Positions 1-25,362 of a stretch of DNA of 64,000 bases are shown in pieces; the first letter of the stretch is position 1; each line of letters opens with the position of its first letter. A program made the translations under genes and the position numbers. This DNA is from Oryzias latipes. Taxonomy: Eukaryota; Chordata; Actinopteri; Beloniformes; Adrianichthyidae. The notes under the pieces were generated by a model that made no database searches, was not told where the DNA came from, and was given only the letters and a program-made list of their open reading frames with translations. The DNA is taken from positions 8,771,261-8,835,260 of the forward strand of contig NC_019866.2 of the NCBI RefSeq assembly GCF_002234675.1, read 5' to 3'.

Positions 1-2731
<2,731 letters not shown>

Positions 2732-2798
2732 GAAGAATCGTGCAGTTGAGCCTCTGAAACCAAGTTTATAAAATATGAATTTATGGTTTTGGGCTCAC

Positions 2799-2804
2799 AA
2801 TAAA
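2799..2804 (+). promoter_or_regulatory. Poly(A) signal of gene A
   Basis: AATAAA lies 68 bases after the TAA stop of gene A, giving a short 3' UTR. It is followed by GT-rich sequence, as expected for a cleavage region. Confidence 0.8.
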
Positions 2805-2831
2805 GTTCTGCAACATAATGGCTTTACTGTA

Positions 2832-5800
2832 TCATTGTTTTTTTTTTAATTCATAACTAATTAAAGTATCTTGTAAGTCTGTTAACAAGCTGCAGGGAAA
2901 GGCAGGTAAAATATTAAAAAGGACTGTTAAAAAGTCAGTATTTAATTTGAAAGTCAAATAACTATTGTATGTGCTCTGTTATTCAATCTTTCACGGATGG
3001 AATATATATCTGTCAGAAGTCATAAACCTTGCATTCAAATGTGTATCCTTCAAATATGTTTAAGATCTTTTTACAAGTCTTAGTTTATGAGGCCAAAAAT
3101 ACACTTAACTACCACTACAAAGGGAAAACAGAAGTCCAAAAACATCAGTAACACAGTTTTTATTGTATTTTTGGGCTTTACATGAATACATTTATAGAAA
3201 TCATTTCTGCTTAGCAACACATGTTTAGAAGCTGGTCTGCATCCTTGCAATGTTCTGTTGGACATGTAACAGTCCGTTGCCAAGTTATGGAAGTCTGTGT
3301 CTCCGGGGACAAAAACTAATCTTTGACATATTTTCTTGGAGCAGAGAGAAGGGTGCACTTAAGCTGCAAATGACCCTTCCTCTTCTCACCCTTGGGCTTT
3401 TATGCGGTATGCCTCTCGAGTTTGCCACTGCATTTCTGTCATTCTAAAACGAACATTGTGAAAGAAGAGACGTTCCATCTAACGTGGCTTGTAAAGGAAA
3501 TGCATGCCACTGTTTCTTCTGGCTCCCTTGTTTGTTCTTAAAGTTTGTACTTTTACATTTCATTGAATAGTTTACAGGATATACAAAAAGGCTAATACTT
3601 ACTGGGATTGTCCAAACAGTCCTTTTGCTGCTTTTCAGTGTGTCAGCTGGAGAAAGTTCATTTTGTCTTGTGTCTAACTTATTTTAGGCCTGATGTCAGG
3701 CAAATTGTTGAGCGAGTACATGCCCATGTGGGGAGATATATAATTGGCAGTTGAACCTTTATGGGCAATATCTCATATTTAATTTTATTACAGGAATATG
3801 AGATGTGTCAGCATCATGTAACTAAAGTCCCAAAACATTTGGACACTTTTCCAAGCTGAAGCTCCCATCAGCTTAGATAGCCTGTGTAGACATGACTATG
3901 ATGTAATGCCTAATATTAAGGTGATTTAATTTATATCTATTTACAGAGGGTACAAGACTGTAAGCTACAGCAAAGACTTGCATTTATTTTTCATTTCCTT
4001 AAAGTAAGAGAAGAGTTGTATCATTTAGTTAGCAAATGTCGAGCCTACTTTATAAGGTTTTTTGTCAACGTTACTTGATTTTCCCCAGTTCTCAATACAA
4101 CAATCCCAAGATTTTTTATGTGTACAGTGCTACTCACTTCAATCATTTCTAGAATCAAGAACAATGTTCTCTGGAATCCTGTCCAAAACCCATTTATGCT
4201 ATTCTGACAACATTCCTACAAAATAGAATAGACTTTCCTGGTCCCATGATGGGAATTCATAATGCTTTTCGAATAGATGCTCACGCGTTACTTGAAGGCA
4301 ACAGCAGACCAGATCTTGGACCAAGAAGTGTGTAAAGTTTATATCCTTTTGCTGCATTGGAGTGTTTCTGTCAATTGACAAAATCAGATTTAGTAACTTG
4401 TAAATAAATGATATAAAAAACTATGTTCTTATCAAAAAATAATCAAATCTGAAAAGCAAAAGAAAAATCCGCGAAGTATTTGATGAGTCCAATTCTGCAC
4501 AATGGAATTCACAAATGAGTCTTCTCCTACACTTCTACAGCGTTGTATTTTGGATATTATAAGCCTACGTACCAATTTGTTGCCAAGTCATGCAAGTCTG
4601 AGTTTCTTGGAAGGAACTGAAGTTTGATGTGGAATCTTGGAGCAGACTACGGTTTCTACTGTAGCAGTGTGATCCTTCATCTTCACACTCTATCTGTGGA
4701 CTTTTATGTATGTGTGTGGTTCTGGGAGGTTACTTGGATTTCAAATGACATTGGTACCATCCTAAGAGAAAATGCTGACACTAAAAGAAACAAAATTAAC
4801 TCCCTTGTATAAAAGACACATGTTGATGGACTACCCCTCTCCAACTTATCTAAAAAATATATTAAAGAAGTCATCCATTGAATAAAATACTTACACAATC
4901 TGTATTACAATGTGTTCCTTTAGATATTGTCTTATTAGAAACTAAGAACCCATCATTGCTGTTGCCCTAACTCATACTTTATCAGCTGGCATCCTTTTTG
5001 GTTTTTGTGCCGGCAGTTTTGAACCCAAATACGAGACACTTTGTTTATCTAAATGTAGTAAGACACGTAACATATACATAATCTTAAATTTAGTCAATCA
5101 TATGCAATCCTTCTAAGCAGGATAACTTTGACCACAAATATTTTTATGCTCAAATGTCATTCACTCATCTGGCATTGACTAAAAAAGGTTAATGAAGGGT
5201 TTTGATTACCAAAAAAGTTACAGATTTTGATTTAAAACATAGAAGACAACATTATATATTTTAGGCATTGAAAGATATAATTACACTTTTTAGTATATTT
5301 ATGGACTTTTTTTTATTGAGACCTTTCCGTTAGATGTGCAGTCAGATTATAATGTAACCTTATCATTGATAGTGGTTACTATAGTGACGCTTCTTGCTCA
5401 ATGGTAAACCATCCATCTGTCATTGAAGGGATTTCAAGTGTGCAAGTGTTCTACAACTGAACACCCATGGAATTCAAACGACTTTCTGTAGCCTTGCTAC
5501 CAACATTTTAAAAAGATTTTCGTTAATCGCAGAACATCTTAATTTGAACACCTTTGATTAACATTTGATTAAAATTTTTCTAAGGACAAACCATGCAATG
5601 CAAAATTCAGCAAACTGTTACTTGGTCATCCTTTTATAAGCTTGCAAGTGGTGATATTGGATATGTGAGAAGATCAGAGGCAGTAACTTCAAAGTTAAAT
5701 GTATTTGTTTAGAATTGAGCATCATTTTCCTCACCATAAAAAAAACATATATTTAAAAATATAAAAATAACTTCAATAGTTAATAGGAACTTGTCCAAAA

Positions 5801-6050
5801 ACTGTAATATAATTTCTTGTTTTTGTTTGACAATGTTTGTACAGTACTTTAGTTTTACCATTCAAATTTAAAGCTAAATGAACTTCAATTACAAGCTACA
5901 TGGTCATATCAAAATACAATTTATAGTGGTAGTAACTAAGAATTATGAGTATCTCTTCCAAGAACATCGCTAACACAAAAAAAGCAACAGGATCATGAGA
6001 GTTCATGACCAAAACAAGGGAGCTGCTCCTGCTGACCAGGCACTCCCACC
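2832..6050. other. Intergenic spacer between genes A and B
   Basis: This is AT-rich DNA with no convincing coding exon, RNA gene or recognisable transposon. Two stretches about 1.3 kb apart (3276-3345 and 4579-4650) share a diverged motif set, starting with gttgccaagt and including tcttggagcaga. They may be an old local duplication. The proximal promoter of gene B must lie at the right-hand end. Confidence 0.5.
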
Positions 6051-6053
6051 CTC

Positions 6054-6106
6054 TATAAATGAGGCAGCTTTGCATGTCTGCTTGAACTGATAGGCTCCCA
6101 TCACAG
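6054..6106 (+). promoter_or_regulatory. TATA box and non-coding exon 1 of gene B
   Basis: A TATAAA box sits at 6054-6059. About 30 bases downstream a short leader ends at 6106 in a strong donor (cacag, then gtgagt at 6107). The next exon with the start codon begins at 6641. This arrangement fits sarcomeric MYH genes, which begin with short non-coding exons. The promoter sequence is unlike that of genes C and D, which share a nearly identical one. A second non-coding exon, as in gene C, was not identified. Confidence 0.65.
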
Positions 6107-6654
6107 GTGAGTGTATCCAGTGTGACTTCAGGTTGTTTTTTTTGGTGCCCTTCTATATCAGGTACTTGACTGAATTACCCAAACACTCCCAAATCCATGA
6201 AGTTTAAACTAAAGTATTTTAGATGGAGAAAATTCTCCCAAAAAGATTTAGAAAACTTATTTTCCTTTTTTGCTGTTCTTGTTGGTGCAATTTCAGAAAA
6301 GTTCTTACATCAGCATCACTTACACCATGAAATAGTTTAATGTTTTCCTAATGGTGAAAATAAGCCAGAAAATGTAATTTAAAAGACAGAGCAGAATAAT
6401 GTAACAAAGAAAAGTGTCACTTGCTATTCTCAGTACTTTCTTATCTCTGATTGACTGGTTTAGGCATATTAAGTTATTGAAATTGTGTGTTTTATTTATG
6501 TAGCATCTAAGGAAACCAACCAGGACTGCATAATTTATTTTCTCCTAGGGTGGTCTGAGGTAACAATAAACAATATGAACAAAAATAGAAAAAAAAATGT
6601 GTTTTACATTTCCTAACCATTTTGATATTTTCTTCTTTAGTCAAAAGTGCCATC

Positions 6655-16970
<10,316 letters not shown>

Positions 16971-17024
16971 GAGACAACATCTGTTTGGAACACTTTGGCA
17001 GAGGTCATAAAATATGAACCAGCT

Positions 17025-17261
17025 GTTGATTTGTCCTCAAACATTGTCTTTTAATAAATAGTTAGCTAACTAAAAAATCTTTCTGCCTCATGTTGTTGTT
17101 GTGGTTTTTCATGGATTTTAAACATTCCCTTTTTGAAAAAAAATAGAACTTTATTCAAAATTATGTTCATTCATTAAAAAACACATGACTTCCAGCTCCA
17201 GGACAAGATCGACTTCTTTTTGGCTGAAACTATTTCACACCTCATATCTTGTCTTGGTAGA
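17025..17261 (+). repeat. Left arm of host-derived inverted duplication (gene B 3' flank)
   Basis: This stretch holds the end of the gene B 3' UTR and about 200 bases of flank. Its reverse complement is found at 25363-25611 with only a few differences, on the other side of the Tc1 element. A direct-orientation relative without the Tc1 insertion is at 57618-57880, so this is the native orientation. Confidence 0.9.
17053..17058 (+). promoter_or_regulatory. Poly(A) signal of gene B
   Basis: AATAAA lies 82 bases after the TGA stop of gene B. The 3' UTR sequence around it is also present as an inverted copy near 25565-25611, and as orphan direct copies near 52286 and 57618. Confidence 0.8.
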
Positions 17262-17534
17262 TACAGTGGTATGAGAAAGTTTGGGCACCCCTGATAATTT
17301 TCAAGATTTTTCTTCATAAATCATTGATTGTTCAGATCATCAATTTCAGTTAAATATATCATATAGCAGATGAACACAGTGATATTTGAGAAGTGAAATG
17401 AAGTTTATTGGATGTAAAGAAACTGTGCAATAATTTTTCAAACACAAATAAGAAGGTGCTTAAATTTGGGCACCCCAACAGAAACATGCCATCAATATTT
17501 AGTAGATCCTCTTTTTGCAGAAATGACAGCCTCC

Positions 17535-18425
17535 TAAAATATTATTTCACAACCCCAATGCATCAGTCAGAACTAATAGACAGACTTCCAACAGGTTTTT
17601 TCCTTGGAAGAGGAACCAGACAGGGTTGCCTACTCTTTTCCTCTTTTTTTTGCTATATTTATTGAGCCTCTAGCTGCAGCAATACGACAGAATGAGAGCA
17701 TTAAAGGAATTAAAACCAAACACAGCCATCATAAAATTAGTCTCTATGCAGATGACATATTACTGTTTTTAAACAATTCCCATTCTGTAAATGAAACAGC
17801 AACAATTATTAATGAATTCTCCTCCATGTCTGACTACTCAATTAATTGGAATAAATCTGTTTTATTACCACTGAACTGTAATGCGGAGCAAAAACTCATA
17901 ATACCAGTCAAATCAGGCAATGTCAAATATTTAGGTATTTAGTTTTCCCCCAAATGAACCCAGAATTTTTGCCCAGAACTGCTGCAGCTAAACCACACCG
18001 CATTACTTAAAAAGCCTACAGGACGATCTAACCCGCTGGGTCAACCTGCCTCTGTCCCTCAAGGGAAAGGTAGCCACGGTTTAAATGAAAATCTTTCCCA
18101 AAGTTAATTGTCTTTTCTCAATGATCCCCACACAACCGCCACTAAAATGGTTCAAAACATTAGACTCATCCATTATAGGCTTTTTATGGAACAATAAACC
18201 TGCAAGAATTAGTCTAAAATCTTTATAAACTGCAAAAAGGTGTGGAGGCTTTGAATGACCTAACTCCTACAAATACTTTCTTGCAAATAGATTACAATAC
18301 ATCTTAAAATGCTTAAAAAAATAATTCAGAAACCAACTCACGGTTAGACTGAGAACAGATGTTATGTGGAAAGATCAACCTGTCAGATATGCCTTTTATT
18401 AGCCAATCATTTAAAAAACAGGACT
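17535..18425 (+). pseudogene. LINE reverse transcriptase fragment
   Basis: About 300 codons of reverse transcriptase resemblance, spread over two frames (a shift near 17640). Seen are the GTRQGC motif at about 17610-17635 and the catalytic YADDILLF motif at about 17745-17770, followed by SDYSINWNKS and KYLGI, all typical of non-LTR reverse transcriptases. An in-frame stop follows near 17940. The reading then decays until the nested insertion. Confidence 0.8.
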
Positions 18426-20267
18426 TACCCCCTTCCTCATATGACCTCATATTAGGGTGAGGGGGTGGGGGGTCTAGCCTGCGATGCGCCTTGGGGGGGG
18501 GCTACTTGGCAGTGGCCCCCCTCCTATGGTTGCCGTATGGAGTGGGCCCCCCCTCTTTCGGTTTTATTTGCACCTTAGACATGTAGGGTCCTTGGTAGGG
18601 GGGGTGCTTGGACATCACTGCAAGCAAGCAGCAGATGTCCTCCTGGCACCCTACCCGCCAATTTTAACCGCACCTTAGACATTTAGGGCCCCTTGGTGTG
18701 GAGGGTGAGGGGACATCACTGTGAGTAATCAGGAGATGTCCCCTTAGTGCCCTACTCGCCAATTTTAACTGCACCCCCCTTAGTACACACACCCCTCCCC
18801 CTTCAATATATACATTCAAACATAAACACACACACATGCACACAAACACCCTCTCAAACACCCATACACGCACACACATTTTACAAGGAAGGTGGGACCT
18901 GGGTCCATCTGTCCCCTACCCCTTCCCTGGTGGGGGGTGCGGGCCCCTTGGCGATGGCGGCCGTGTCCCTTGGGTGCCGGCTCCCTGGGCCCGGCGGTGC
19001 TCTCTCCGCACGGTGGGGGGGTTCATATTACACCTGAGCCGGGGGTGTTCGTGTCCCTGGGGGGAGGGTCCTGGTCCTTGCCCCTGGGCGCTGGGCCCCG
19101 CCAAACTTCCAACATGGCCGAGCATGGTCGGGCCATATTTATAACACCCCTTGTGGGCCGCCCTTTTTTCCCCGGGGTTCCCCCCTCCTGGGCGGGGGCG
19201 GCGGGCCCCTGCCTTGCTCCTACCTGGACCAACCGTGGGCCGGGTGGGTGGCTGCCTGGAGTGCGGAGCGGGTCTCCCTTGGGGGGTCCTGGCTCGTACC
19301 TGGGGTCGGGGCGGGGGGATGCCCGGAACTCCTGGGTGGTGGTGGGGTGCTCGTCTGGGGCTGTGGGCGTCCCTCTCCGGTGGGGCCCTGCGTTGGGCTC
19401 TTCCGGCGCGGCGGGGGGGCTGCTTTCCTGGCTGGGCTGGGGCGGCGCTCTCTTTCCCTCCGCGCCTCCCTGCTCTCTGGCTCTGGGGGCCTCGCGGCGG
19501 TCCTGCTGGCCCTGGCCTGGGTGGCGGTCTTGGTCGCCCGGGGGGCGGTTGTTCCCTGCCTGTTCCCGTATGGCGTTGGGGGAATTCCGGCTGCCGCTGC
19601 TGCTGCGGCGGGGGTCTGGGTGTGGGGGTGGCTGGGCGCTCCTCCTCCTTCTTTTCACATTCCACCATCCATTTTAGAAGAACATAAACACTCACTTGAG
19701 CACAGGTGTTAGCTCACCTTTGCACTAATAGTTTGCATGATTGAATGAATGAAAGATTTCACACTAGTTGGTTTAAAGGCATAGGTATGCGTTCGTGAAC
19801 ACTATCTGTTTTGTGTACATGTTGACATGTGGACATTCTTGCAGCTAGCAGGTGTGTTTATAATATTTGAGTGTGTGTGAACAGGCCCCGCCCTTTTTGT
19901 ACTACATTTGAACCGTACCATAATGATTAACAACCAGTAAACTTGTTGCTTTATGCTGCTTCATGGTCTTACCCCCCTTCCCCTCCTATTATCACCCTCC
20001 TACCCCCCCCTCTCTCTAACGTCCCTCTCTCTTCTTTCCCTCTTTCCTTTTCCGTCCGGTCCAACACCAAAGATTTTCAAACATGATTGAAATGAATAAA
20101 GTTTGGCCTCAATTACAAAAGGGGGTTATTCAGACATACCTTTGGTTTGTCTGAAGATTAATAACCCCTCTTGTTAAAATAAAATATGTCCAACACAAGA
20201 GGCCCTCAGCTCTCATCTGTTTGCCTAGCTGTTGGACAGGACAAGTTTAAAAAAACAAAAAACAAAA
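18426..20267 (+). mobile_element. Second LINE 3' end nested in the first
   Basis: The insert is flanked by a perfect 13-bp duplication (aaaaaacaggact at 18413-18425 and 20268-20280) and ends in an A-rich tail. Its 3' 600 bases closely match the 3' end of the host LINE (compare 19675-20245 with 22425-23000). Its 5' part is a G-rich or C-rich low-complexity tract (18455-19640). It is therefore a 5'-truncated copy of the same or a sister LINE family. Confidence 0.85.
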
Positions 20268-20280
20268 AAAAAACAGGACT

Positions 20281-21720
20281 GCTTCCAAAGTATTAATATA
20301 AACGCCACTTTAACAGCCTGGTGGGAATGTCTCAAAATATCAAACCGTGCAAAATTACACCCATCTGGAACAAACCCGACATCCTCATAAACAAAAAAAT
20401 TGATACACTTCCTAGCTTGTCGAGGTGGGGGCGTAACATTACCTGAGCCCTAAATTATTGATAGAAATTTCATAACACCCCAGGAACTAAAAGACAAACA
20501 TGGAATTAATAACTTCTTGGAATATCAGCAACTTAAATCTGTTATTACTAAAAAGTTCAAATACAAAGACAACTGTCGTTATTTTCGAGACTTCGAGACA
20601 GACCCATATGCTGGAACCCGGAAGGAAAACAGGAGAGATTTATGGTAAGTAATTTGGTTTATTTTCTTGCAGGATGTTTCCCAAGGACATGGGTCTTCGG
20701 CTTGATGCAGCAGGTGAGTAGCTCATGACGTGGCGTGGCTGGAGGGTTTCTCTGTTTGCTGTGAAGGCTGAGCAGGCATGAACAGCAGACGTGGCGAGTG
20801 TGGTTTGTTTGGACAGGTACGGAGGTAATCCCAGGTAACACTCATGGTGAAATAATCCTGGAAGTGAGGTGTAAAACAAAGTTACTTGACAAGAATAATT
20901 CAATGGCTAAAACATGAGTGACCTGACAAGCACCATGGAGGAGCAACAAACTGGCAATGAATGCTGGAGCTGGATCTCCTTAAGACTGCTGGAGGTTGAT
21001 GAGTTGAGTGAATACAGCTGGGAATCCTCAGGAGCAGAGTAGAGAGGGGAGGGGGAGGAGAGCTGCCAGAGGCACCATGACAACAACGATTTAAAGCCAC
21101 CAGAAGTAGTTACCTCTCTGATTCATTTTTCAATGAATAAAACTCTCTCCAAAATATACAAACTCTTGTGCAACCTAGATGATTATATTCCACTTCCGAA
21201 AACAAAATGTGATGCAGATTTGAGCATCAGCACAGATGAAAGCTTCTGGTCAGAACTTTGTCTAAACAAACTTGCAGCTAATCCAGTTCAAAACTCCCCA
21301 CAGGATTTATTAAACTGGACAGATGATGTTCAAGATGGGTCTCAGTAACTCAGACATTTGTGAGCACTGTGATAGTAATCTACCCGACAGTAACATGCAT
21401 GCACTGTGGTTCTGCAAACCTGTCTAGGCTCTCTGGCAACAGGTATGTGCCGATCTATCAGTCTGGCTTAAAGTTTCAATCACGGCTTCACGGTCACTTT
21501 GCGTGCTTGGTGACATGAGTGCCATCAATAAAGAAGGAGGATTAGTATCTATCATTTTCATGACTTTTTGTATTGCTAAAAAAACAATTTTAATAAACTG
21601 GAAAAACAAGAAAAATATTAATGTAAGTCAATCTGCTGTTTGATCATATCAGCTTGGAAAAAAATGTCAGCCCAAAGTTCAAGTAACCTTGAAAGAATTC
21701 AGTCTCTCTGGTCTCCCAAC
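20281..21720 (+). pseudogene. LINE ORF2 C-terminal remnants
   Basis: After the nested copy, resemblance to the L1-type ORF2 C-terminus resumes (around 20400-20580, 21133-21348 and 21345-21640) in changing frames with stops. Short conserved pieces include FITPQELKDK near 20468 and NWKNK near 21597. The stretch 20620-21100 does not look like ORF2 and may be a further insertion that I cannot name. Confidence 0.6.
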
Positions 21721-24087
21721 TCCATGACTTCGGGGGTGGGGGGCCTGGTCGTCGCTGCTTCTTGTCTGTCTGCCGTGGTTAGGGGGTGGGGGTCGGGGCC
21801 TTCCGGTGCCTTATGGGGGGCAGTGGGGACTCCGTTAGTTGGGTGGTCGGGTCCTGTGCCGGGGTGGGGCGGGCTGGGATGATGCGCGGTCTTCCGGGCT
21901 TGGTGTGTGTGTGTGTGTGTGTGTGTGTGGGGGGGTGTTGAGTGGTGGTCTGGCTTGGCTTGGGGGGTGGTCTTTTTGACTGTCCTGGGGGGTTGGCGTG
22001 GGGCCCTGCTTGGGGGGGGGGGGGGGGGTCCCAGTGGTGCTGTATGGGCTGCACCTGGGGCTGGGGTCACCCCTTAGCCAGGGAAGGAGTGTATTGTATT
22101 GGTGTGTATCAGTACGGGACCTTGGAGGTTTGACGGGTCGGGGTCTCCTCTGAGGCAACCAGCGGTCGCCCCGGCTGGTTGGCTGCCTCGGTCCCCTCGT
22201 GGCCTGACCAGAGCTCTCCCACGGGTGGCGCCTGGGGGCTGGGTCCTGGACTTGCTCCGGGGGGGTGGCGCTTTCTGGCTCCTCTTTCTATGTGTGGGGT
22301 GGGTGGTGTGGGGCCTGGGGGGTCGGCGCTTCGGGGGATGGGACCCCTGGGCTGGGGGGAACTGGGCCCTATGCTGGGGGGGCTGGGGGACGGCGGGGAC
22401 AGTCTACCAGCTGTCATCCGTTTTAGAGGAACATGGACACTCACTTTAGCACAGGTGTTAGCTCACCTTTGCACTAATATTTTGCGTGATTGAATGAAAT
22501 ATTTCACACTAGTTGGTTTGAAGGCATAAGTATGCGTGTGAGAACAATATTTGTATTGTGTACATGTTGACATGTGAACATTTTTGGAGCCAACAGGTAT
22601 GCTTATAGCATTTGAGTGTGTGTGTGGACAGGCCCCGCCCTTATAAACTTGTATTACATCGGAACCTAACTGTAATGATTCTAACCATCCAGACACTTTT
22701 TGCTTCATGCTGCTTCCTGGTTTTACCCCCCCCCCCCCTTTCTATAATCACCCTCCTATCCTCCCCTCTCTAACATCCCCCTATCTTCTTCCCTCCTTTC
22801 CTTTTCCGTCCGGTCCAACACAAAAGATTTTCAAATATGATTTAAAATGAAAAAAGTTTGGCCTCGATTACAAAAGGTGTTTATTCCGATATACCTCTGG
22901 TTTGTCAGAAGGGTCACAACCCCTGTTGTTAAAATAAAATATGTCCAACACAAGAGACCTTCAGCTCTCATCTGTTTGCAAAGCTATTGGACAGGACAAG
23001 TCCAAAAAAAAAATACAAAGAAAAAAGACAAAATAAGAAATGTCAGCCTCCACTCGCTTCCTATAGCTTCCAATAAGAGTCTGGATTCTGGTTGAAGGTA
23101 TTTTGGACCATTTCTCTTTGCAAAACATCTCCAGTTAAGTCAGACTTGATGGCTTCCGAGCATGGACAGCTCGCTTTAAATCACACCACAGATTTTCAAT
23201 AATATTCAGGTCTGGGGACTGAGATGGCCATTCCAGAACATTGTACTTGTTCCCCTGCATGAATGCCTTTGTAGAATTAGAGCAGTGTTTAGGATCATTG
23301 TCTTGTTGAAATATCTAGCCCGTTGCAACTTAAACTTTGTCATTGATTCTTGAACATTGTTTGTAAGAATCTGCTGATACTGACTGGAGTCCATGCAACC
23401 TTCAACTTTGACAAGATTTCCAGTACCTGCACTGGCCACACAGCCCCAAAGCATGATGGAACCGCCACCAAATTTTACTGTGGGTGGTAAATATTTGTCT
23501 TGGAATGCTGTGTTCTTTGTTCGCCAGGCATACCGCCCCTTGTTATGTCCAAAGAACTCCTTTTTAGTTTCACTGGTCCACAGCACCTTATTCCAAAATG
23601 AAGCTGGCTTATCCAAATGTGCTTTAGCATACGTCAAGTGACTCTGTTTGTGGCATGTGCACAGAAAAGGCTTCTTCCACATTACTCTTCCATACAGCAT
23701 CTCTTTGTGCAAAGTGCGCTGAATGGTTAAACGATGCACAGTGACACCATCTACAGCCAGATCACGTTGTAGGTCTTTGGAGCTGGTCTGTGGGTTGAGT
23801 TTGATTGTTCTCACCATCCTTCACCTCTGCCTATCTGAGATTTTTCTGGACCGGCCACTCCGGGGCTTTGCTTGAACTGTGCTTGTGGTCTTCCATTTTC
23901 TCACTATATTCCTCACAGTGGAAATTGTCAGCTGAAATCTCTTAGCAAGCTTTTTGCATCCTTCAACTAAACTATAATGTTGAACAATCTTTGTTTTCAG
24001 GTCATCTGACAGCTGTTTTGAGTTTCCCATGTTGACAGTCATCAGAGAAGATGCAAAGAGGAGAAAAACTTGCTCTTGGCCACCTTA

Positions 24088-25029
24088 CAGTTTTTCTCAG
24101 TCGCTTTGGTACAATTCTCAGATCAGAATTGAAGTTTGCAAAACGTGTGTGCATTTCTCAGAACAATTTGTACAAACAGCAAAACACTATGGATTTCTTG
24201 CAAAAGCCTGTAACTTGCTCAAAATCTTTAGTTCATCTCTCAAAACTAAGTCTTTATGTCATTGAACATGTCAGTGCCATCAGAATGTCAAGTCCTTGTG
24301 TCACTGTCTACGAACAAAACAGTCAAATTACTTAGTCATGTTGTCAATATAACTGTGTACTTTAAAGGGAGGTTCTGATGTAAACTATGGCTAAAGTTTT
24401 GATGACAATTATTGTAAAATGTAAGTTACACCTTTTTTGTTTGATTCCAAGAGACTGGACAAGATTCACATTTACACTTTTATTGTTCATATTGTAATTT
24501 GTTGACAGACCATGTCATACCAACATAGAAAAAACCCACTGCAAACAGTAACACAAAGGGAAAAAAAATATAGGACAATATTCTGTACAACAGTACAGGC
24601 AGTGCAGTAGGAATTGGTGTGGTCTTCCTACACCTCTTGTCGTTCCTGTATGTTAGGCCACAAATTCTCATCCACATCACAGCGAATATCCTCTCTTGCA
24701 ATGCAGTGAAATATGTTTGTCACATTATGACAACTTGGTCAACCATTTTGCTGTTAATGATTTATACGATGAACTAATGACTAGGTGTTTTGAGGATTAA
24801 GACTATTGCACAGTGAACTATATAATACATTTTGATCAACATGACATAAACAATTGATAATGTAGCAAAGAGCAGAGAATTGTACATAATCATTTGCATG
24901 GATGTACCAAAGCAATTGCAACTTGTTCAAAGAAGTGAGAAACTGCTTATATGATGTGAAGATTGAACAAATAGTTTTGGGAATTTCATTCTGATCTGAG
25001 AATTGTACTAAAGCGACTGAGAAAAACTG
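24088..25029. mobile_element. MITE with TA duplication inside the Tc1 element
   Basis: The inverted termini cagtttttctcagtcgcttt (24088 onward) and their reverse complement (ending at 25029) extend for about 40 bases. Both ends are flanked by TA (24086-24087 and 25030-25031). The interior of about 860 bases has no recognisable transposase, so this is a non-autonomous mariner-like element. It sits just upstream of the Tc1 transposase start. Confidence 0.8.
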
Positions 25030-25362
25030 TAAATACCTCTTCTCATGATTGGCTTCACATGTGTATATAGGATAAGGATCAATGAGTTTGTGAAACGAAT
25101 TTTGTGTTTTAATAATTATTGCTAAAGGTAGTCAAATCAATAAAACAGGGGTGCCCAAATTTACGCACCTGCCTATTTTTGTTTAAGTAATTATTGCACA
25201 GTTTCTTTAAATCCAACAAACTTCATTTCCCTTCTTAAATATCATTGTGTTTATATGCTATATGATCTATTTAACTGAAATTGATGATCCGAACAACCAA
25301 TGATTTATGAAGAAAAATCTTGAAAATTATCAGGGGTGCCCAAACTTTCTCATACCACTGTA

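Larger units (their letters stand above)
17535..23036 (+). mobile_element. L1-like (Tx1/L1 group) LINE inserted in the Tc1 transposase
   Basis: A 15-bp target duplication with one mismatch (gaaatgacagcctcc at 17520-17534; gaaatgtcagcctcc at 23037-23051) marks the ends. The element is 5' truncated, starting inside the reverse transcriptase. It runs through the ORF2 C-terminal part and a very G-rich 3' UTR (about 21721-22720), and ends in an A-rich tail (22995-23036). A second LINE copy interrupts it at 18426-20267. Clade assignment rests on the reverse transcriptase sequence and the target duplication and is approximate. Confidence 0.85.
17492..24042 (-). pseudogene. Tc1-type transposase, broken and interrupted by a LINE
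   Basis: Reading leftward from ATG at 24042, the first 73 codons encode the N-terminal helix-turn-helix (paired-like) DNA-binding part. An in-frame TGA at 23821-23823 follows, then the DDE-type catalytic region in the same frame from 23817. Near 23320 the frame shifts just before the conserved segment holding the second and third catalytic positions. Coding resemblance continues to about 23052, is cut by the LINE (17535-23036), and resumes at 17534 to reach a stop at 17492-17494. It is not functional as it stands. Confidence 0.88.
17264..25360 (-). mobile_element. Tc1/mariner element with nested insertions
   Basis: Terminal inverted repeats start cagtggtatgagaaagtttg at 17264 and end with the reverse complement at 25360, flanked by TA on both sides (17262-17263 and 25361-25362). 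The inverted repeats run for roughly 200 bases, up to the second gggcacccc block near 17470. The transposase lies on the minus strand. The element, originally about 1.6 kb, has grown to about 8.1 kb by insertion of a LINE at 17534 and a MITE at 24087. It is probably immobile now, because the transposase carries a nonsense codon, a frameshift and the LINE insertion. Confidence 0.9.

Noticed and set aside
4624-4898. Small open frames between genes A and B
   Set aside because: Short, AT-rich, no splice context or recognisable domain.
18892-19695. Long open frames of about 260 codons on both strands
   Set aside because: They lie in the G-rich LINE 3' UTR. Composition bias removes stop codons on both strands, and the proteins are low-complexity Gly/Pro/Arg without a domain.
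21699-22158. Proline- and histidine-rich minus-strand frames
   Set aside because: They come from GT- and G-rich simple sequence of the LINE 3' UTR.
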